The notes under the pieces are model-generated. The model was not told the DNA's origin. It did not search any database and saw nothing but the letters and a program-made list of their open reading frames with translations. A DNA stretch of 64,000 bases from Saccharothrix tamanrassetensis (lineage in GTDB: Bacteria > Actinomycetota > Actinomycetes > Mycobacteriales > Pseudonocardiaceae): the NCBI RefSeq assembly GCF_014203665.1, contig NZ_JACHJN010000010.1, positions 287,942-351,941 of the forward strand, written 5' to 3'. How positions within the stretch are numbered: position 1 is the first letter of the stretch; every line of letters starts with the position of its first letter. The position numbers were made by a program, and so were the translations under genes. Below are positions 33,479-42,435 of the stretch, piece by piece.

Positions 33479-33506
33479 GAACCACTCAAAGTGACTTTGG
33501 TGGTTC
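33479..33506. promoter_or_regulatory. operator-like inverted repeat between SBP and pobA genes
   Basis: GAACCACTCAAAG-TGA-CTTTGGTGGTTC, arms pairing with one missing base, in the middle of the 185-bp divergent spacer. It could let one regulator control transporter and hydroxylase together. Confidence 0.5.
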
Positions 33507-33596
33507 GACAAGACCCCAGTCGACCGACACTCGAAGGCTGATCCACTACCTTCGGTGAGCATCTTTGCACAGGCTGTCCAGAGGTTGGGGTACTCG

Positions 33597-34799
33597 GTGA
33601 GCGATCTTGATGGGCAATGGGCCGGACAGAGCAACCTGCGTCCGGTGGGAATCGTCGGTGCGGGACCGGCCGGCCTGACGCTGGGAAACCTGCTCCAACA
33701 GGCCGGAGTCCCTTGTGTGGTACTGGAACGCGGCACCCGCGAGTACATCGAGACCCGTCCGCGCGCGGGCGTCATCGAGCACCGGGCCGTGCAGATGCTG
33801 ACCCGGCACGGGTTGGCGGACCGGTTGCTCCGGGAGGCGGATCGCCACGGGGTGTGCGAATTCCGGGTGAACGGGCAAGCCCACGAGGTGGACTACTCGT
33901 CGCTCTACGACGGGCAGACGCACTACGTCTACCCCCAGCAGGAGGTCGTGAGGGACCTCGTGGGCGCGTTCGTGGACGGCGGCGGCGACGTCCGGTTCGG
34001 CGTCTCGGACGTCGAGCTGCACGACATCGAGGGCCCCGCGCCCGCGCTGACCTGGACCTCCCCCGACGGCACGGCGGAGCGGCTTGACTGCTCGTTCATC
34101 GGCGGGGCGGACGGCTTCCACGGCGTGACGCGGCGCAGCATCCCGGCGGGCGCCATCCAGGAGTTCTCCCACCAGCACGGCATCGAGTGGCTGTCCATCC
34201 TGGCCGAGGCGCCGCCGTCCACCCACAAGGTGATCTACGCGCTGCACCCGGACGGTTTCGCCGGGCACATGCTGCGCAGCGCGACGGTTTCCCGCTACTA
34301 CCTCCAGGTCCCGGTGGACGACACGGTGGACAACTGGCCGGACGAACGGGTGTGGGCCGAACTGCACAAGCGGTTCGCGCTGCGCGACTCGGACTGGTCG
34401 CTGACCGAGGGCCGGATCATCGAGAAGCGCATCCTGGACATGCGCAGCCACGTGGTGGAACCGATGAACCACGGCAACCTGTTCCTGCTCGGCGACGCCG
34501 CGCACATCATCACGCCGGTCGGCGCGAAGGGAATGAACCTCGCCTTGCACGACGCCGAGGTGCTCGCCGCCGCCCTGACCGAGTACCACCGAACGGGTGA
34601 CGACAGCGGGCTGCGGTCGTACTCGGAGGTGTGCCTGCGGCGGGTGTGGCGTGCCCAGGAGTTCTCGCAGTGGATGGTCTTCATGCTCCACCGGTCGCCG
34701 GAGCCGTTCCTGAGCCGGTTGGGGCAGGCGCGGCTCGAACACCTCATCGGGTCCGGCGCGTCCGCCGGGTATTTCGCGCAAAACTACGTCGGCCCCTGA
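33597..34799 (+). CDS. pobA: 4-hydroxybenzoate 3-monooxygenase-like FAD hydroxylase
   Basis: 400 aa, close to the usual PobA size. GAGPAG at 21-26 (FAD), ERGTREYIETRPRAGVIEHR, IGGADGFHGVTRR (NADPH/FAD DG motif) and FLLGDAAHIITPVGAKGMN (second FAD motif) fit p-hydroxybenzoate hydroxylase, which makes protocatechuate with NADPH and O2. GTG 33597 has GGGG 6 nt upstream; an earlier GTG at 33555 would add a non-conserved tail. Lies between the divided transporter genes, divergent from the binding protein, suggesting the transporter supplies an aromatic substrate. Related hydroxylases with other substrates cannot be ruled out. Confidence 0.85.
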   Translation: MSDLDGQWAGQSNLRPVGIVGAGPAGLTLGNLLQQAGVPCVVLERGTREYIETRPRAGVIEHRAVQMLTRHGLADRLLREADRHGVCEFRVNGQAHEVDYSSLYDGQTHYVYPQQEVVRDLVGAFVDGGGDVRFGVSDVELHDIEGPAPALTWTSPDGTAERLDCSFIGGADGFHGVTRRSIPAGAIQEFSHQHGIEWLSILAEAPPSTHKVIYALHPDGFAGHMLRSATVSRYYLQVPVDDTVDNWPDERVWAELHKRFALRDSDWSLTEGRIIEKRILDMRSHVVEPMNHGNLFLLGDAAHIITPVGAKGMNLALHDAEVLAAALTEYHRTGDDSGLRSYSEVCLRRVWRAQEFSQWMVFMLHRSPEPFLSRLGQARLEHLIGSGASAGYFAQNYVGP

Positions 34800-34826
34800 A
34801 CCGCCGTCGGACCCGCCGGAAAAGCG

Positions 34827-34889
34827 GGGGCGGGCGGTTCCCGGCTCATCGGGACAATGGTGTCCGATGAGCCGGGAACCGCCCGCCCC
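34827..34889. terminator. very long bidirectional hairpin terminator
   Basis: Arms 34827-34856 and 34861-34889 pair over 29 bp with one bulged base and a 4-nt loop, between converging pobA and ABC ATPase genes. Confidence 0.85.
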
Positions 34890-34908
34890 GATTCGATCCG
34901 GTGCGCGG

Positions 34909-35793
34909 TCAGGAAGTGGTCGCGCGGTCCTCCGCTTCCGCGCGGGACACCTCGGCGCGTTCGGCTTCCGCCCATTTCGCGGCGGACTGCTCATTCGCCT
35001 TTCGCTTGGCCCGCAGCGCCTTCGTGCTCTTGCCGACGTTCAACAGCCGCGCCACCTCCGCGCGCAGCGCCACGAAGGCCTCGGACTCGCGCGTGGTGAT
35101 CTGGTCGCGCTGCGCGGGCAGGTCGACCGCCAGGTCCGCCACCACGGACGCCGGGGAGCCGGACAGCACCAGGATCCGGTCACCCAGGTACACGCTCTCG
35201 TCGATGTCGTGGGTGACCACCAGGACGGTGGTGTCGTGCTCGCGCTTGACCTTCAGCAGCAGGTCTTCCAGCTCGAACCGGGTCTGCGCGTCCACCGACG
35301 CGAACGGCTCGTCCATGAGCAGCAGGGCGGGCCGGTAGGCCAGGGCCCGCGCGATCGCCACCCGCTGCTGCATGCCGCCGGAGAGCTGCCACGGGTACTT
35401 GCGGGTCGCCCCGGACAGGCCCACCCACTCCAGCGCCTCGGCGGCCCTGGCCCGGCGCGCGGCGCGGCCCAGCGAGCGGCGCAGCGGGAACTCCACGTTC
35501 TTCTGCACCGACAGCCACGGGAACAGCGAGCGGCTGTAGTCCTGGAACACCACGGCCAGGTCGTCCGGCACGCCCTGGACCGCGTTGCCGTGCAGGGAGA
35601 TGGCGCCGTGCGTCGGCCGGATCAGGCCGGAGATGGTGCGCAGCAGCGTGGACTTGCCGCAGCCGGACGGACCGACGACGCAGACCAGCTCGCCTGCGCC
35701 GACGGTGAACGAGAGGTCGGCGATGGCGGTGTGCGCACCGTCCTTCGCCTGGTAGGTATGGCCGAGCTCGGCCACCGAGAGCATCGCGGTCAT
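34909..35793 (-). CDS. ABC transporter ATP-binding protein (SsuB/TauB-like)
   Basis: 294 aa. Walker A GPSGCGKST at 41-49, Q-loop VVFQDYSRSLFPW, signature LSGGMQQR, Walker B LLLMDEPFAS, switch HDIDES. The C-terminal 50 residues are charged and Ala/Glu/Lys-rich, longer than in most relatives. ATG 35793 has GGAGG upstream and sits 1 bp from the permease stop. Powers uptake with the two permeases upstream and the lipoprotein at 32386. Confidence 0.92.
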   Translation of the reverse strand: MTAMLSVAELGHTYQAKDGAHTAIADLSFTVGAGELVCVVGPSGCGKSTLLRTISGLIRPTHGAISLHGNAVQGVPDDLAVVFQDYSRSLFPWLSVQKNVEFPLRRSLGRAARRARAAEALEWVGLSGATRKYPWQLSGGMQQRVAIARALAYRPALLLMDEPFASVDAQTRFELEDLLLKVKREHDTTVLVVTHDIDESVYLGDRILVLSGSPASVVADLAVDLPAQRDQITTRESEAFVALRAEVARLLNVGKSTKALRAKRKANEQSAAKWAEAERAEVSRAEAEDRATTS

Positions 35794-35794
35794 G

Positions 35795-36592
35795 TCAATC
35801 CTCCACCGTCGCGGGGGTGCGCTCCTGCTTGGGCTGCCAGGCGAGGGCCCGGCGCTCGAACGCGAGGAGCACGGTGTTGAGGGCGTAGCCGAGGACTCCC
35901 AGGAGGACGATCCCGGCCCACATGTCGGGGAAGTCGAACTCCCGCTGGGCGACGAGGAGTTGCGACCCGATCCCGTTGTCGGTGCCGACCAGTTCCGAGA
36001 CGACCATGAGCACCAGGGACAGCGACAAGCTGACCCGCAGCCCGGCGAAGATCTTCGGTGCGGCGGCCGGCAGGACGACACCGAGGACCCACTGCGGCTT
36101 GGGGATGCGGAACACCGCCGAGGTCTCGTACTTGGTCGCGTCGACGCTGCGCGCACCGTCGACGCTGTTGAGCAGGATCGGCCACAGCACGCCGAACACG
36201 ATCGTGGCCAGCTGCATCTGCGTACCGATGTTGAACACCAGCAGGAACACCGGCACCAGCGCCGGCGGGGGGATGGAGCGCAGGAACGTCAGCAGGGGCC
36301 CGGCGAACTGCATGGCCGTCGCGGAACGGCCGAGCGCCACGCCGAGCGAGACGCCGATCAGGGCGGCGATGCCCCAGCCGGCGAGCAGCCTGCCGACGCT
36401 CGGGAACACGTGCTCGAACACGGTGTCGGTGAGGAACAGCCGATCTGCCGGACCGGACAGCCACAACGCCCGGGCGGCCTCGGCGATCGCGGTGGGACGC
36501 GGGAAGAACGTGTCGTCGGCCAGCCAGGTCAGCAGTTCCCAGACCACGACGAGGCCCGCGAACACCCCCCAGCGCTGGAGGAACCGCGTCAT
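35795..36592 (-). CDS. ABC transporter permease (SsuC/TauC-like), second copy
   Basis: 265 aa with about six membrane helices and the inner-membrane EAA-type loop (FRIPKPQWVLGVVLPAAAPKIFAGLRVS). ATG 36592 overlaps the previous permease stop by 4 bp (ATGA). Forms a heterodimer with that permease in all likelihood. Confidence 0.9.
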   Translation of the reverse strand: MTRFLQRWGVFAGLVVVWELLTWLADDTFFPRPTAIAEAARALWLSGPADRLFLTDTVFEHVFPSVGRLLAGWGIAALIGVSLGVALGRSATAMQFAGPLLTFLRSIPPPALVPVFLLVFNIGTQMQLATIVFGVLWPILLNSVDGARSVDATKYETSAVFRIPKPQWVLGVVLPAAAPKIFAGLRVSLSLSLVLMVVSELVGTDNGIGSQLLVAQREFDFPDMWAGIVLLGVLGYALNTVLLAFERRALAWQPKQERTPATVED

Positions 36593-37356
36593 GACCGTCC
36601 TCCGGTGACCGAACTCCACGCGACCCAACGACGTTGCGCGCGTTCCAGGCCCTCGTTCACCGCGAACCCGATGACGCCCGCGACCACGGTCCCGGCGAGG
36701 ACCAGGTCCATGCGGCCGGCGCCGCTGCGCGCCTCCATGATGAACTGCCCGAGCCCGCCCGAGCCTCCCGCGAGCAGCTCCACGCTCACCAGCACGACCA
36801 GGCAGGTCGTCGCGGCGAGCCGGATCCCGGTCAGCACGAACGGCAACGCGCTGGGCAGCGCCACCGCGAACAGCACCCGCACCCGGCCGGTGCCGAACAC
36901 CCGGGCCGTCTCGACCAGCAGGGGGTCCAGCTCGTCGAGGGCGTAGATGGTGTTGAACAGGATCGGCCACACCGCCGCGTACACGGCGAGGCTGATCTTC
37001 ATCTCCGGCCCGACGCCCAGCACCAGGATCGCCAGCGGGATCAGCGCGACCGACGGGATCGGCCGCAGGAACTCCACCACGGCGCGGGTGGCGTGCCGCA
37101 CGGCCGGGACACTGCCGAGCACCAGTCCCAAGGGGACGGCGATGCCGATGGACAGTCCAACCGCGATCAGCAGCGCCAGCACCGTGGCGACGACGTCGCG
37201 CAGGAACGCCTCGTCGCCCAGCAGCCCGATCAGCTCCACCCCCACCACCGAGGGCGGTGGCAGGTATTCCGCGGGAACCAGCCCGGACCGGCCGAACAGC
37301 TCCCAGATGACGAGGAACCCGGCCACACCGAGCAGTCCTCGGGTGAGCGCACGCAC
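36589..37356 (-). CDS. ABC transporter permease (SsuC/TauC-like), first copy
   Basis: 255 aa. Six-helix permease with EAA loop RVFGTGRVRVLFAVALPSAL. GTG 37356 has AGG at about 8 nt; TTG 37362 is an alternative. First gene of the transporter operon; the 241-bp region upstream (37357-37597) should hold its promoter and includes the palindrome CTGCAGCTGCAG but no gene. Confidence 0.88.
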   Translation of the reverse strand: MRALTRGLLGVAGFLVIWELFGRSGLVPAEYLPPPSVVGVELIGLLGDEAFLRDVVATVLALLIAVGLSIGIAVPLGLVLGSVPAVRHATRAVVEFLRPIPSVALIPLAILVLGVGPEMKISLAVYAAVWPILFNTIYALDELDPLLVETARVFGTGRVRVLFAVALPSALPFVLTGIRLAATTCLVVLVSVELLAGGSGGLGQFIMEARSGAGRMDLVLAGTVVAGVIGFAVNEGLERAQRRWVAWSSVTGGRS

Positions 37357-37597
37357 GCGCAACGCCTACTTCCAGTTGATCAACCCCAGCCAACCCGGCT
37401 CAATCTAGAGAGTCATCCCCCATCGCGACAATGCGTGCACGACAAATCACTGTCACGAATCTTCACCGGTCGGGGGCTTGCGGTCCGCACCTGCAGCTGC
37501 AGTCACCGGGAACGCCGTGGGCCTGCCCGGCGGCCCCGGGTCGGCGGTACGGCGGGCCGAAGCCGGTCCGGCCGCGTGCCGCCGGCGCCGCACCCCG

Positions 37598-40500
37598 CTA
37601 GGGGCACGGCGGCGTGAACGGCAGGTCCTGGAAGTAGTGCCGCCAGGCCTCGGCGGTGAGCCGGGGGTAGGCGGTGGCGCAGATCCGCGCCTCCACCCGG
37701 TCCGCGTCGGTCTCCCAGAACCGGACCACCGAACCGCCCGCGCTGACCAGCGTGTGACCGTCCGCCGCGAACGCCGCCGTGGCCGACTCCCCCGCGTGCC
37801 CGGAGAACACCGCCCGCTCCCGGGGCGCCACCGCGTCGGAGACGTCGAACAGCCGCACCTTCCCGTCCGCGCCCGCGACGGCCGCGTACCGACCGCTCAC
37901 CGCGACCGACCGCGCGTCCGTCACCAGCCGCACCGGCGGCATCTCGGCGTCGGACGCGCCCGCCCGCTGCCGCCACAGCACCGCGCCGCCCTGCTCCTCC
38001 ACGGTCAGCAGCTCCCCGGCGGGCCCGATGGCCAGCGACGCGACCTGCACGCTCGGCGGGTAGAGGCCGGACCGGTCGACCGGCCGGGCCGGGTCGGACA
38101 CGTCCCACTCCTCGACCCGGCCGTTCCACCTGGCGACCGCGAGGCGGGCGCCGTCGTGGCGGAAGGCGAGGGCGCCGACCGGGCTGGTGAAGACCTGCGG
38201 GTTGCCCGTCGCGCCGGGCTCCCGCAGGGTGGCCAGGACCTCCAGGGTGGTCGTGTCGCGCAGGTGGATGCCGCCGGTCGCGCCGCCCACCGCGAAGAAC
38301 GCGCCGGTCGGGGCGAACGCCACCGACCAGCCGTCGGGGAACTCGCCGACCAGGTCCGGCGCAGCCGGGTTGGTGGTCCGCCACACCCGGACCACCGAGT
38401 CGTCCTCCCCGACGGTGACCAGGTGCTCGCCGTCGGGGCTGAGCGCGGCGGTGCGGACGCGACCGGGGTGCCGCAGCGGCCACGCGGTGCGCGGGACGCG
38501 GGGCTCGGAGATGTCCAGCAGCCGCAGCACGCCTTCCACGTCGACGGTGGCCATGATGCCGCGGTCGGAGCTGACCGCCGTCGAACGCACCTTCGTGGGC
38601 TGCGTCAACGGCAGGTCGGTGACGTCCACCAGGCGCGCGATGCCGTCCGTGCCGACCGTGGCGACGACCCGACCGTCTCCGGCGAACGCCACCGCCATCA
38701 CCCCGCCGAGGTGGCCGTTCAGGGTGGAGAGCGCCACCGGCGCGTTCCGGTCGGCGAGGTCCCAGAGCTTGGCGGTCCGGTCGGCGCCGCCGGTGATCAG
38801 GGTGCGCCCGCCGGCTCCGAACGCGGCCGACATCACCGCGTCGGTGTGCTCGACGGTGGCGAGTCGGACCGGGCGGCCCGGGTCGGTGAGGTCCCACACG
38901 TCGACCGCGCGCTCCGCGTCGACCGTGGCGACGGTCCTGCGGTCGTCGCTGACCGCGATCGTGTGCACCCGGCCGCCGGACGGGGTGAACTCGACCGGCG
39001 CGTCCCGTTCGGCGAGCCGCCACGCCCGCGCGTGCGTGCCGTCGGCGGCGAGGAGCACGTCGTCGGTGAGGAACGCGACCGCCCGGGAACGTCCACCGGT
39101 GAAGGGCGCGGTCAGGACGGGTTGCGGCGCGGCGGCGAGGTCCCACAGCACGGGCGGGTGGTCCTGGTAGCCGACCGCGAGGTACCGGCCGCTCGGGCTG
39201 AACGTCACCGAGACGGGGTTGTCCGTGATCGTGGGGTGGGTCAGCTTGTGCACGACCGCGGGCCGTTCGGCGTCGGCCGCGTCCCACACCCGCACGAAGT
39301 AGCCGCCGGCGGTGGCGATCGTCCGGCCGTCGGGGCTGAACGCCAGGTCGTCCACACCGCCGACGTGCCCGGTCAGCGCGCCGCGCCGGGCCGGGCGGCG
39401 CGGGTCGGACAGGTCGTACAGCCGGGCGTCGCCCCTCACGTCGGCGTCCACCGCGGCCATCAGCGAGCGCGCCAAGCTGACCTCGATGTTCCGGACGCCC
39501 TCGATCCGGGTCGCGTAGGGCGTGGCGAACGAGTCGAACAGCGCGTCGCGGGTCTCGTCGAGCGGCGCGAGGCGGTGGGCGGCCAGGGTGAGCTGGAGCG
39601 CGAGCGCCGGGTGGGTCTCGCGCAGCGTCGCGGCCTCGTTGAGCACCTTCCGGGCCACCGCGATGTTGCGCTGCTCGTTCGCCCGCCGCTCGGCCTGGAA
39701 CGCCAAGAACGTCGAGACGGACGCCAACAGCAGCAGCACGCCCATCACCCCGATGAGCTGCCGCAACCGACGGGTGCGGCGGAACTCGGTGGCCGTCACG
39801 GCGGCTTCGGCGCGGATGCTCGCGTCCAGGAACCGCACCTCGGCGGGCGTCATCCGGGCCCCGGCGCCGGCCGCCCACTCCCGGGCCAGCGCCAGCCGCG
39901 TCCCCCGGTACAGCGAGCCGGGGTCGCGGTCCAGCGACTCCCACATCCGGGCGGCCTCGGTCAGCAGCCGCTGCACGCGCAGCCCGGCGCGGTCCTCGGC
40001 GATCCAGTCGCGCAGCCGGGGCCAGCGGTGGATCAACGCCTCGTGCGCGAGTTCCACGGTGTCCCGGTCGAGCACCACCAGCCGGGCGTCGGCCAGTACC
40101 GCCAGCACCTCCGGGTGGTCGACCTCGTCCCGCGCCACCCGCCGCTTGGTGTCCTCGGTGCCCTCGCCGACCGCGATCAGCCGCAGGAACACCTCCTTGG
40201 CGACGGCCCGCTGCCGGTCGCCCATGCCCAGGTAGACGGCCTCGGCGCTGCGCGCGATCGAGTGCTCGACGCCGCCCGCCTCCTGGTAGCCGGCCAGCGT
40301 CAACGCCACCCCGCGCCGCCGCCGCCACGTCTCCAGCAGGGCGTGCGACACCAGCGGCAGCACGGCGGGCCGACCGACCGCGTCCGCGACCAGCCGGGTG
40401 ACCAGCGCGGTTTCGGCCTTGCAGCCGACCGCGAGGGCCGGCTCGACGATCGCCTCGCGCAGTTCGTCGGCGTCCATCGGACCGACCAGGACGTGCCCGC

Positions 40501-41332
40501 CGCGCAACGCCTCCACCAGCTCCGGGTACCGCCCGCAGTGCCCGAGGAAGTCGGCCCGCACGCCCAGCACGACCCTGGTGCGGCTGGTCGGGGTGGTCGC
40601 GGCGCCGGTCAGGGCGGCCACGAACGCGTGCTGTCGGGCGGTGTCCCGGCACAGCGTGAAGACCTCCTCGAACTGGTCCACGACCAGCAGCAGGTCGTCG
40701 TCCGAGCCGACCAGCTGCTGCCGGACCCGCAGGTGCAGGTTCTCCGGGTAGGCGGCGAACTCGTCGGCCAGCGCCCCGGCGGTCTTCCCGGTGAACGCGG
40801 CCAGGTGCACGGCCAGTTCCTCCACCGGTCGCGCGCCGGGCGTGAACACCACCGCCGGCCGCCGCGCGCGGGCCACCAGACCGGCCCGCAGCACCGACGA
40901 CTTGCCCGAACCGGAAGCCCCGAACACCCCGACGAACCGCCGCCGCGCCACCAGCCCGGTCAGCTCGTTCACCAGCCGGTCCCGGCCGAAGAACCGGTCG
41001 GCGTCGTCGACCTGGAACGCGGCCAGCCCCGCGTACGGCGGGGTGCCGGACGGTTCGGCGGGCGGGTTCACCGCGGCGGCCAGCTCCCGCCACCGGGCTT
41101 CCCACCCGGCGACGTCTCCCCCGCACGCCCGCACGTAGGCCAGCGTCACCGCGAGGCTGGGCAGCTTGCGCCCGTTCGCCGCCTCCGACAGCGCCGCCGC
41201 CGAGTAGTGCGCGTGCCTGCTCAACTGCCGGTAGGTGGGGCTGCCCGCCTGCTCGCGCAGCCTGCGCAGCTGCTGCGCGAATTCGCCCAGCGCACCCGCG
41301 TCCTCGCGCAACGGGCTTTCCCGTCTGGTCAT
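37598..41332 (-). CDS. XRE-HTH/nSTAND NTPase/WD40 regulator
   Basis: 1244 aa. Residues 13-85 are an XRE-type helix-turn-helix (LREQAGSPTYRQLSRHAHYS, AALSEAANGRKLPS). 98-500 are an nSTAND1 NTPase: Walker A GASGSGKS at 138-145, Walker B LLLVVDQFEE at 214-223. A hydrophobic segment lies near 522-545, and 610-1230 carry about a dozen WD40 blades (LAFSPDGRTIATAGG...VWDAADAERP and similar). Such proteins are seen as signal-sensing switches, sometimes in defence or cell-death islands. The TM segment suggests WD40 outside and NTPase inside, or membrane tethering. No effector domain or neighbour is obvious. A 1.3-kb antisense frame is a shadow. Confidence 0.87.
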   Translation of the reverse strand: MTRRESPLREDAGALGEFAQQLRRLREQAGSPTYRQLSRHAHYSAAALSEAANGRKLPSLAVTLAYVRACGGDVAGWEARWRELAAAVNPPAEPSGTPPYAGLAAFQVDDADRFFGRDRLVNELTGLVARRRFVGVFGASGSGKSSVLRAGLVARARRPAVVFTPGARPVEELAVHLAAFTGKTAGALADEFAAYPENLHLRVRQQLVGSDDDLLLVVDQFEEVFTLCRDTARQHAFVAALTGAATTPTSRTRVVLGVRADFLGHCGRYPELVEALRGGHVLVGPMDADELREAIVEPALAVGCKAETALVTRLVADAVGRPAVLPLVSHALLETWRRRRGVALTLAGYQEAGGVEHSIARSAEAVYLGMGDRQRAVAKEVFLRLIAVGEGTEDTKRRVARDEVDHPEVLAVLADARLVVLDRDTVELAHEALIHRWPRLRDWIAEDRAGLRVQRLLTEAARMWESLDRDPGSLYRGTRLALAREWAAGAGARMTPAEVRFLDASIRAEAAVTATEFRRTRRLRQLIGVMGVLLLLASVSTFLAFQAERRANEQRNIAVARKVLNEAATLRETHPALALQLTLAAHRLAPLDETRDALFDSFATPYATRIEGVRNIEVSLARSLMAAVDADVRGDARLYDLSDPRRPARRGALTGHVGGVDDLAFSPDGRTIATAGGYFVRVWDAADAERPAVVHKLTHPTITDNPVSVTFSPSGRYLAVGYQDHPPVLWDLAAAPQPVLTAPFTGGRSRAVAFLTDDVLLAADGTHARAWRLAERDAPVEFTPSGGRVHTIAVSDDRRTVATVDAERAVDVWDLTDPGRPVRLATVEHTDAVMSAAFGAGGRTLITGGADRTAKLWDLADRNAPVALSTLNGHLGGVMAVAFAGDGRVVATVGTDGIARLVDVTDLPLTQPTKVRSTAVSSDRGIMATVDVEGVLRLLDISEPRVPRTAWPLRHPGRVRTAALSPDGEHLVTVGEDDSVVRVWRTTNPAAPDLVGEFPDGWSVAFAPTGAFFAVGGATGGIHLRDTTTLEVLATLREPGATGNPQVFTSPVGALAFRHDGARLAVARWNGRVEEWDVSDPARPVDRSGLYPPSVQVASLAIGPAGELLTVEEQGGAVLWRQRAGASDAEMPPVRLVTDARSVAVSGRYAAVAGADGKVRLFDVSDAVAPRERAVFSGHAGESATAAFAADGHTLVSAGGSVVRFWETDADRVEARICATAYPRLTAEAWRHYFQDLPFTPPCP

Positions 41333-41357
41333 CGCGCCCCCTCAGGTCGGGGCCCGA

Positions 41358-41403
41358 TTGTTCAGAGAAGCCTGTTCAGCGTCCACGTGCTGACACTGAA
41401 CAA
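41358..41403. promoter_or_regulatory. operator candidate with three TGTTCAG half-sites before the nSTAND gene
   Basis: TTGTTCAG at 41358-41365, CTGTTCAG at 41372-41379 (direct repeats) and CTGAACAA at 41396-41403 (perfect inverse of the first), in the 70 bp before the start codon at 41332. A likely autoregulatory target of the encoded HTH. Confidence 0.5.
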
Positions 41404-41694
41404 CCCCGGTGCCGTAGCAATGGGGGCGTGAGCCGGAGGGGCTCTCCCACGGGGGGATCGGGAGGCGCTTGGTGCGGGAATCGGGGGATTCCACCAGGCG
41501 CCTCCCACCCCGGGACTCCGGAGCACGAGGCCGGGAGCGGAGAGCGCGGGCTGCCGGAGGCCGCCAGACCCGGCGCACGGAAGCCGGGGAACGCGGAGCC
41601 CGGGTGCCGGAGTGCGCAGCCCGGAGCCGGACGCCGAGGGGCGGGCCACCGGAGTGCGGGCCACCGGAGTGCGGACCGCCCGGGGCCGGGCGTG
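41404..41694. other. gene-free spacer with a cruciform hairpin and short tandem repeats
   Basis: 41460-41506 is an interrupted inverted repeat (GGGAGGCGC at both ends, inner GAATC/GATTC and TGGT/ACCA arms), a probable terminator for both sides. At 41645-41680 a 15-bp GCCACCGGAGTGCGG unit is tandemly repeated. Purine-rich strand bias; no coding signal. Confidence 0.6.
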
Positions 41695-42435
41695 CTAGAG
41701 CCCGACCGCCTTGTAGAGGGAGCCGACCTCCTGGCGGTTGAGCACCCGCATCGACCCCGGCCGCTGGTTGCCCAGCCGCACCTCGCCGACCGCCGTGCGC
41801 ACCAGGCTCTGCACCGGGTGGCCGACCGCCTCCAGCAACCGGCGCACGATGTGCTTGCGGCCCTCGTGGATCACGACCTCCACCAGCGCCCGGCCGGGAG
41901 CCGAGGACACCAGCTTGAACGAGTCGACCTGGACCGGCCCGTCCTCCAGCTCGATGCCCGCGCGCAGCCGCTTGCCGACGTCCCGCGCCACCGGGCCGGG
42001 CACCTCGGCCAGGTAGGTCTTGGACACCCCGTACGAGGGGTGCATCAGGCGGTGCGCGAGGTCGCCGTCGTTGGTCAGCAGCAGCAGGCCCTCGGTGTCC
42101 GCGTCCAGCCGGCCGACGTGGAACAGGCGTTCCTTGCGGTTGTGCAGGTAGTCGCCGACGCACGGCCGGTGCGCGTCGTCGTGCATGGTGGACAGCACGC
42201 CACGCGGCTTGTTCAGCACCAGCGTGACCACGTCGTCCTTGAGCACCACCCGCACGCCGTCCACGTGCACGACGGCGGTCTCGGGGTCGATCCGGCGGCC
42301 CTGCTCGCGCACGACCTCGCCGTCGACCTGGACGCGGCCGAGCTCGATGAGCTCCTCGGCCACGCGTCGTGAGGCGATGCCCGCCTTGGCGAGCACCTTC
42401 TGGAGCCGAATCCCTTCGGGTCCTTGGTCAGACAT
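41695..42435 (-). CDS. rluB: 23S rRNA pseudouridine synthase RluB-like
   Basis: 246 aa. N-terminal S4 domain (IRLQKVLAKAGIASRRVAEELI, GRVQVDGEVV) and catalytic domain with HVGRLDADTEGLLLLTNDG (Asp nucleophile in GRLDADT) and HEGRKHIVRRLLEAVGHPV. Modifies U residues in helix 80-region of large-subunit rRNA. ATG 42435 overlaps the end of scpB by 8 bp. Last gene of the parA-scpAB-rluB operon, as in mycobacteria. Confidence 0.93.
   Translation of the reverse strand: MSDQGPEGIRLQKVLAKAGIASRRVAEELIELGRVQVDGEVVREQGRRIDPETAVVHVDGVRVVLKDDVVTLVLNKPRGVLSTMHDDAHRPCVGDYLHNRKERLFHVGRLDADTEGLLLLTNDGDLAHRLMHPSYGVSKTYLAEVPGPVARDVGKRLRAGIELEDGPVQVDSFKLVSSAPGRALVEVVIHEGRKHIVRRLLEAVGHPVQSLVRTAVGEVRLGNQRPGSMRVLNRQEVGSLYKAVGL

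Noticed and set aside
32200..33558. Plus-strand frame opposite the ABC binding-protein gene
   Set aside because: The minus strand has a lipobox and binding-protein motifs with a proper ribosome site.
37478..41431. 1317-codon plus-strand open frame opposite the WD40 gene
   Set aside because: Its translation is Arg/Gly/Pro-rich without domains, and the minus strand has complete HTH, NTPase and WD40 motifs. It arises from high GC codon bias.
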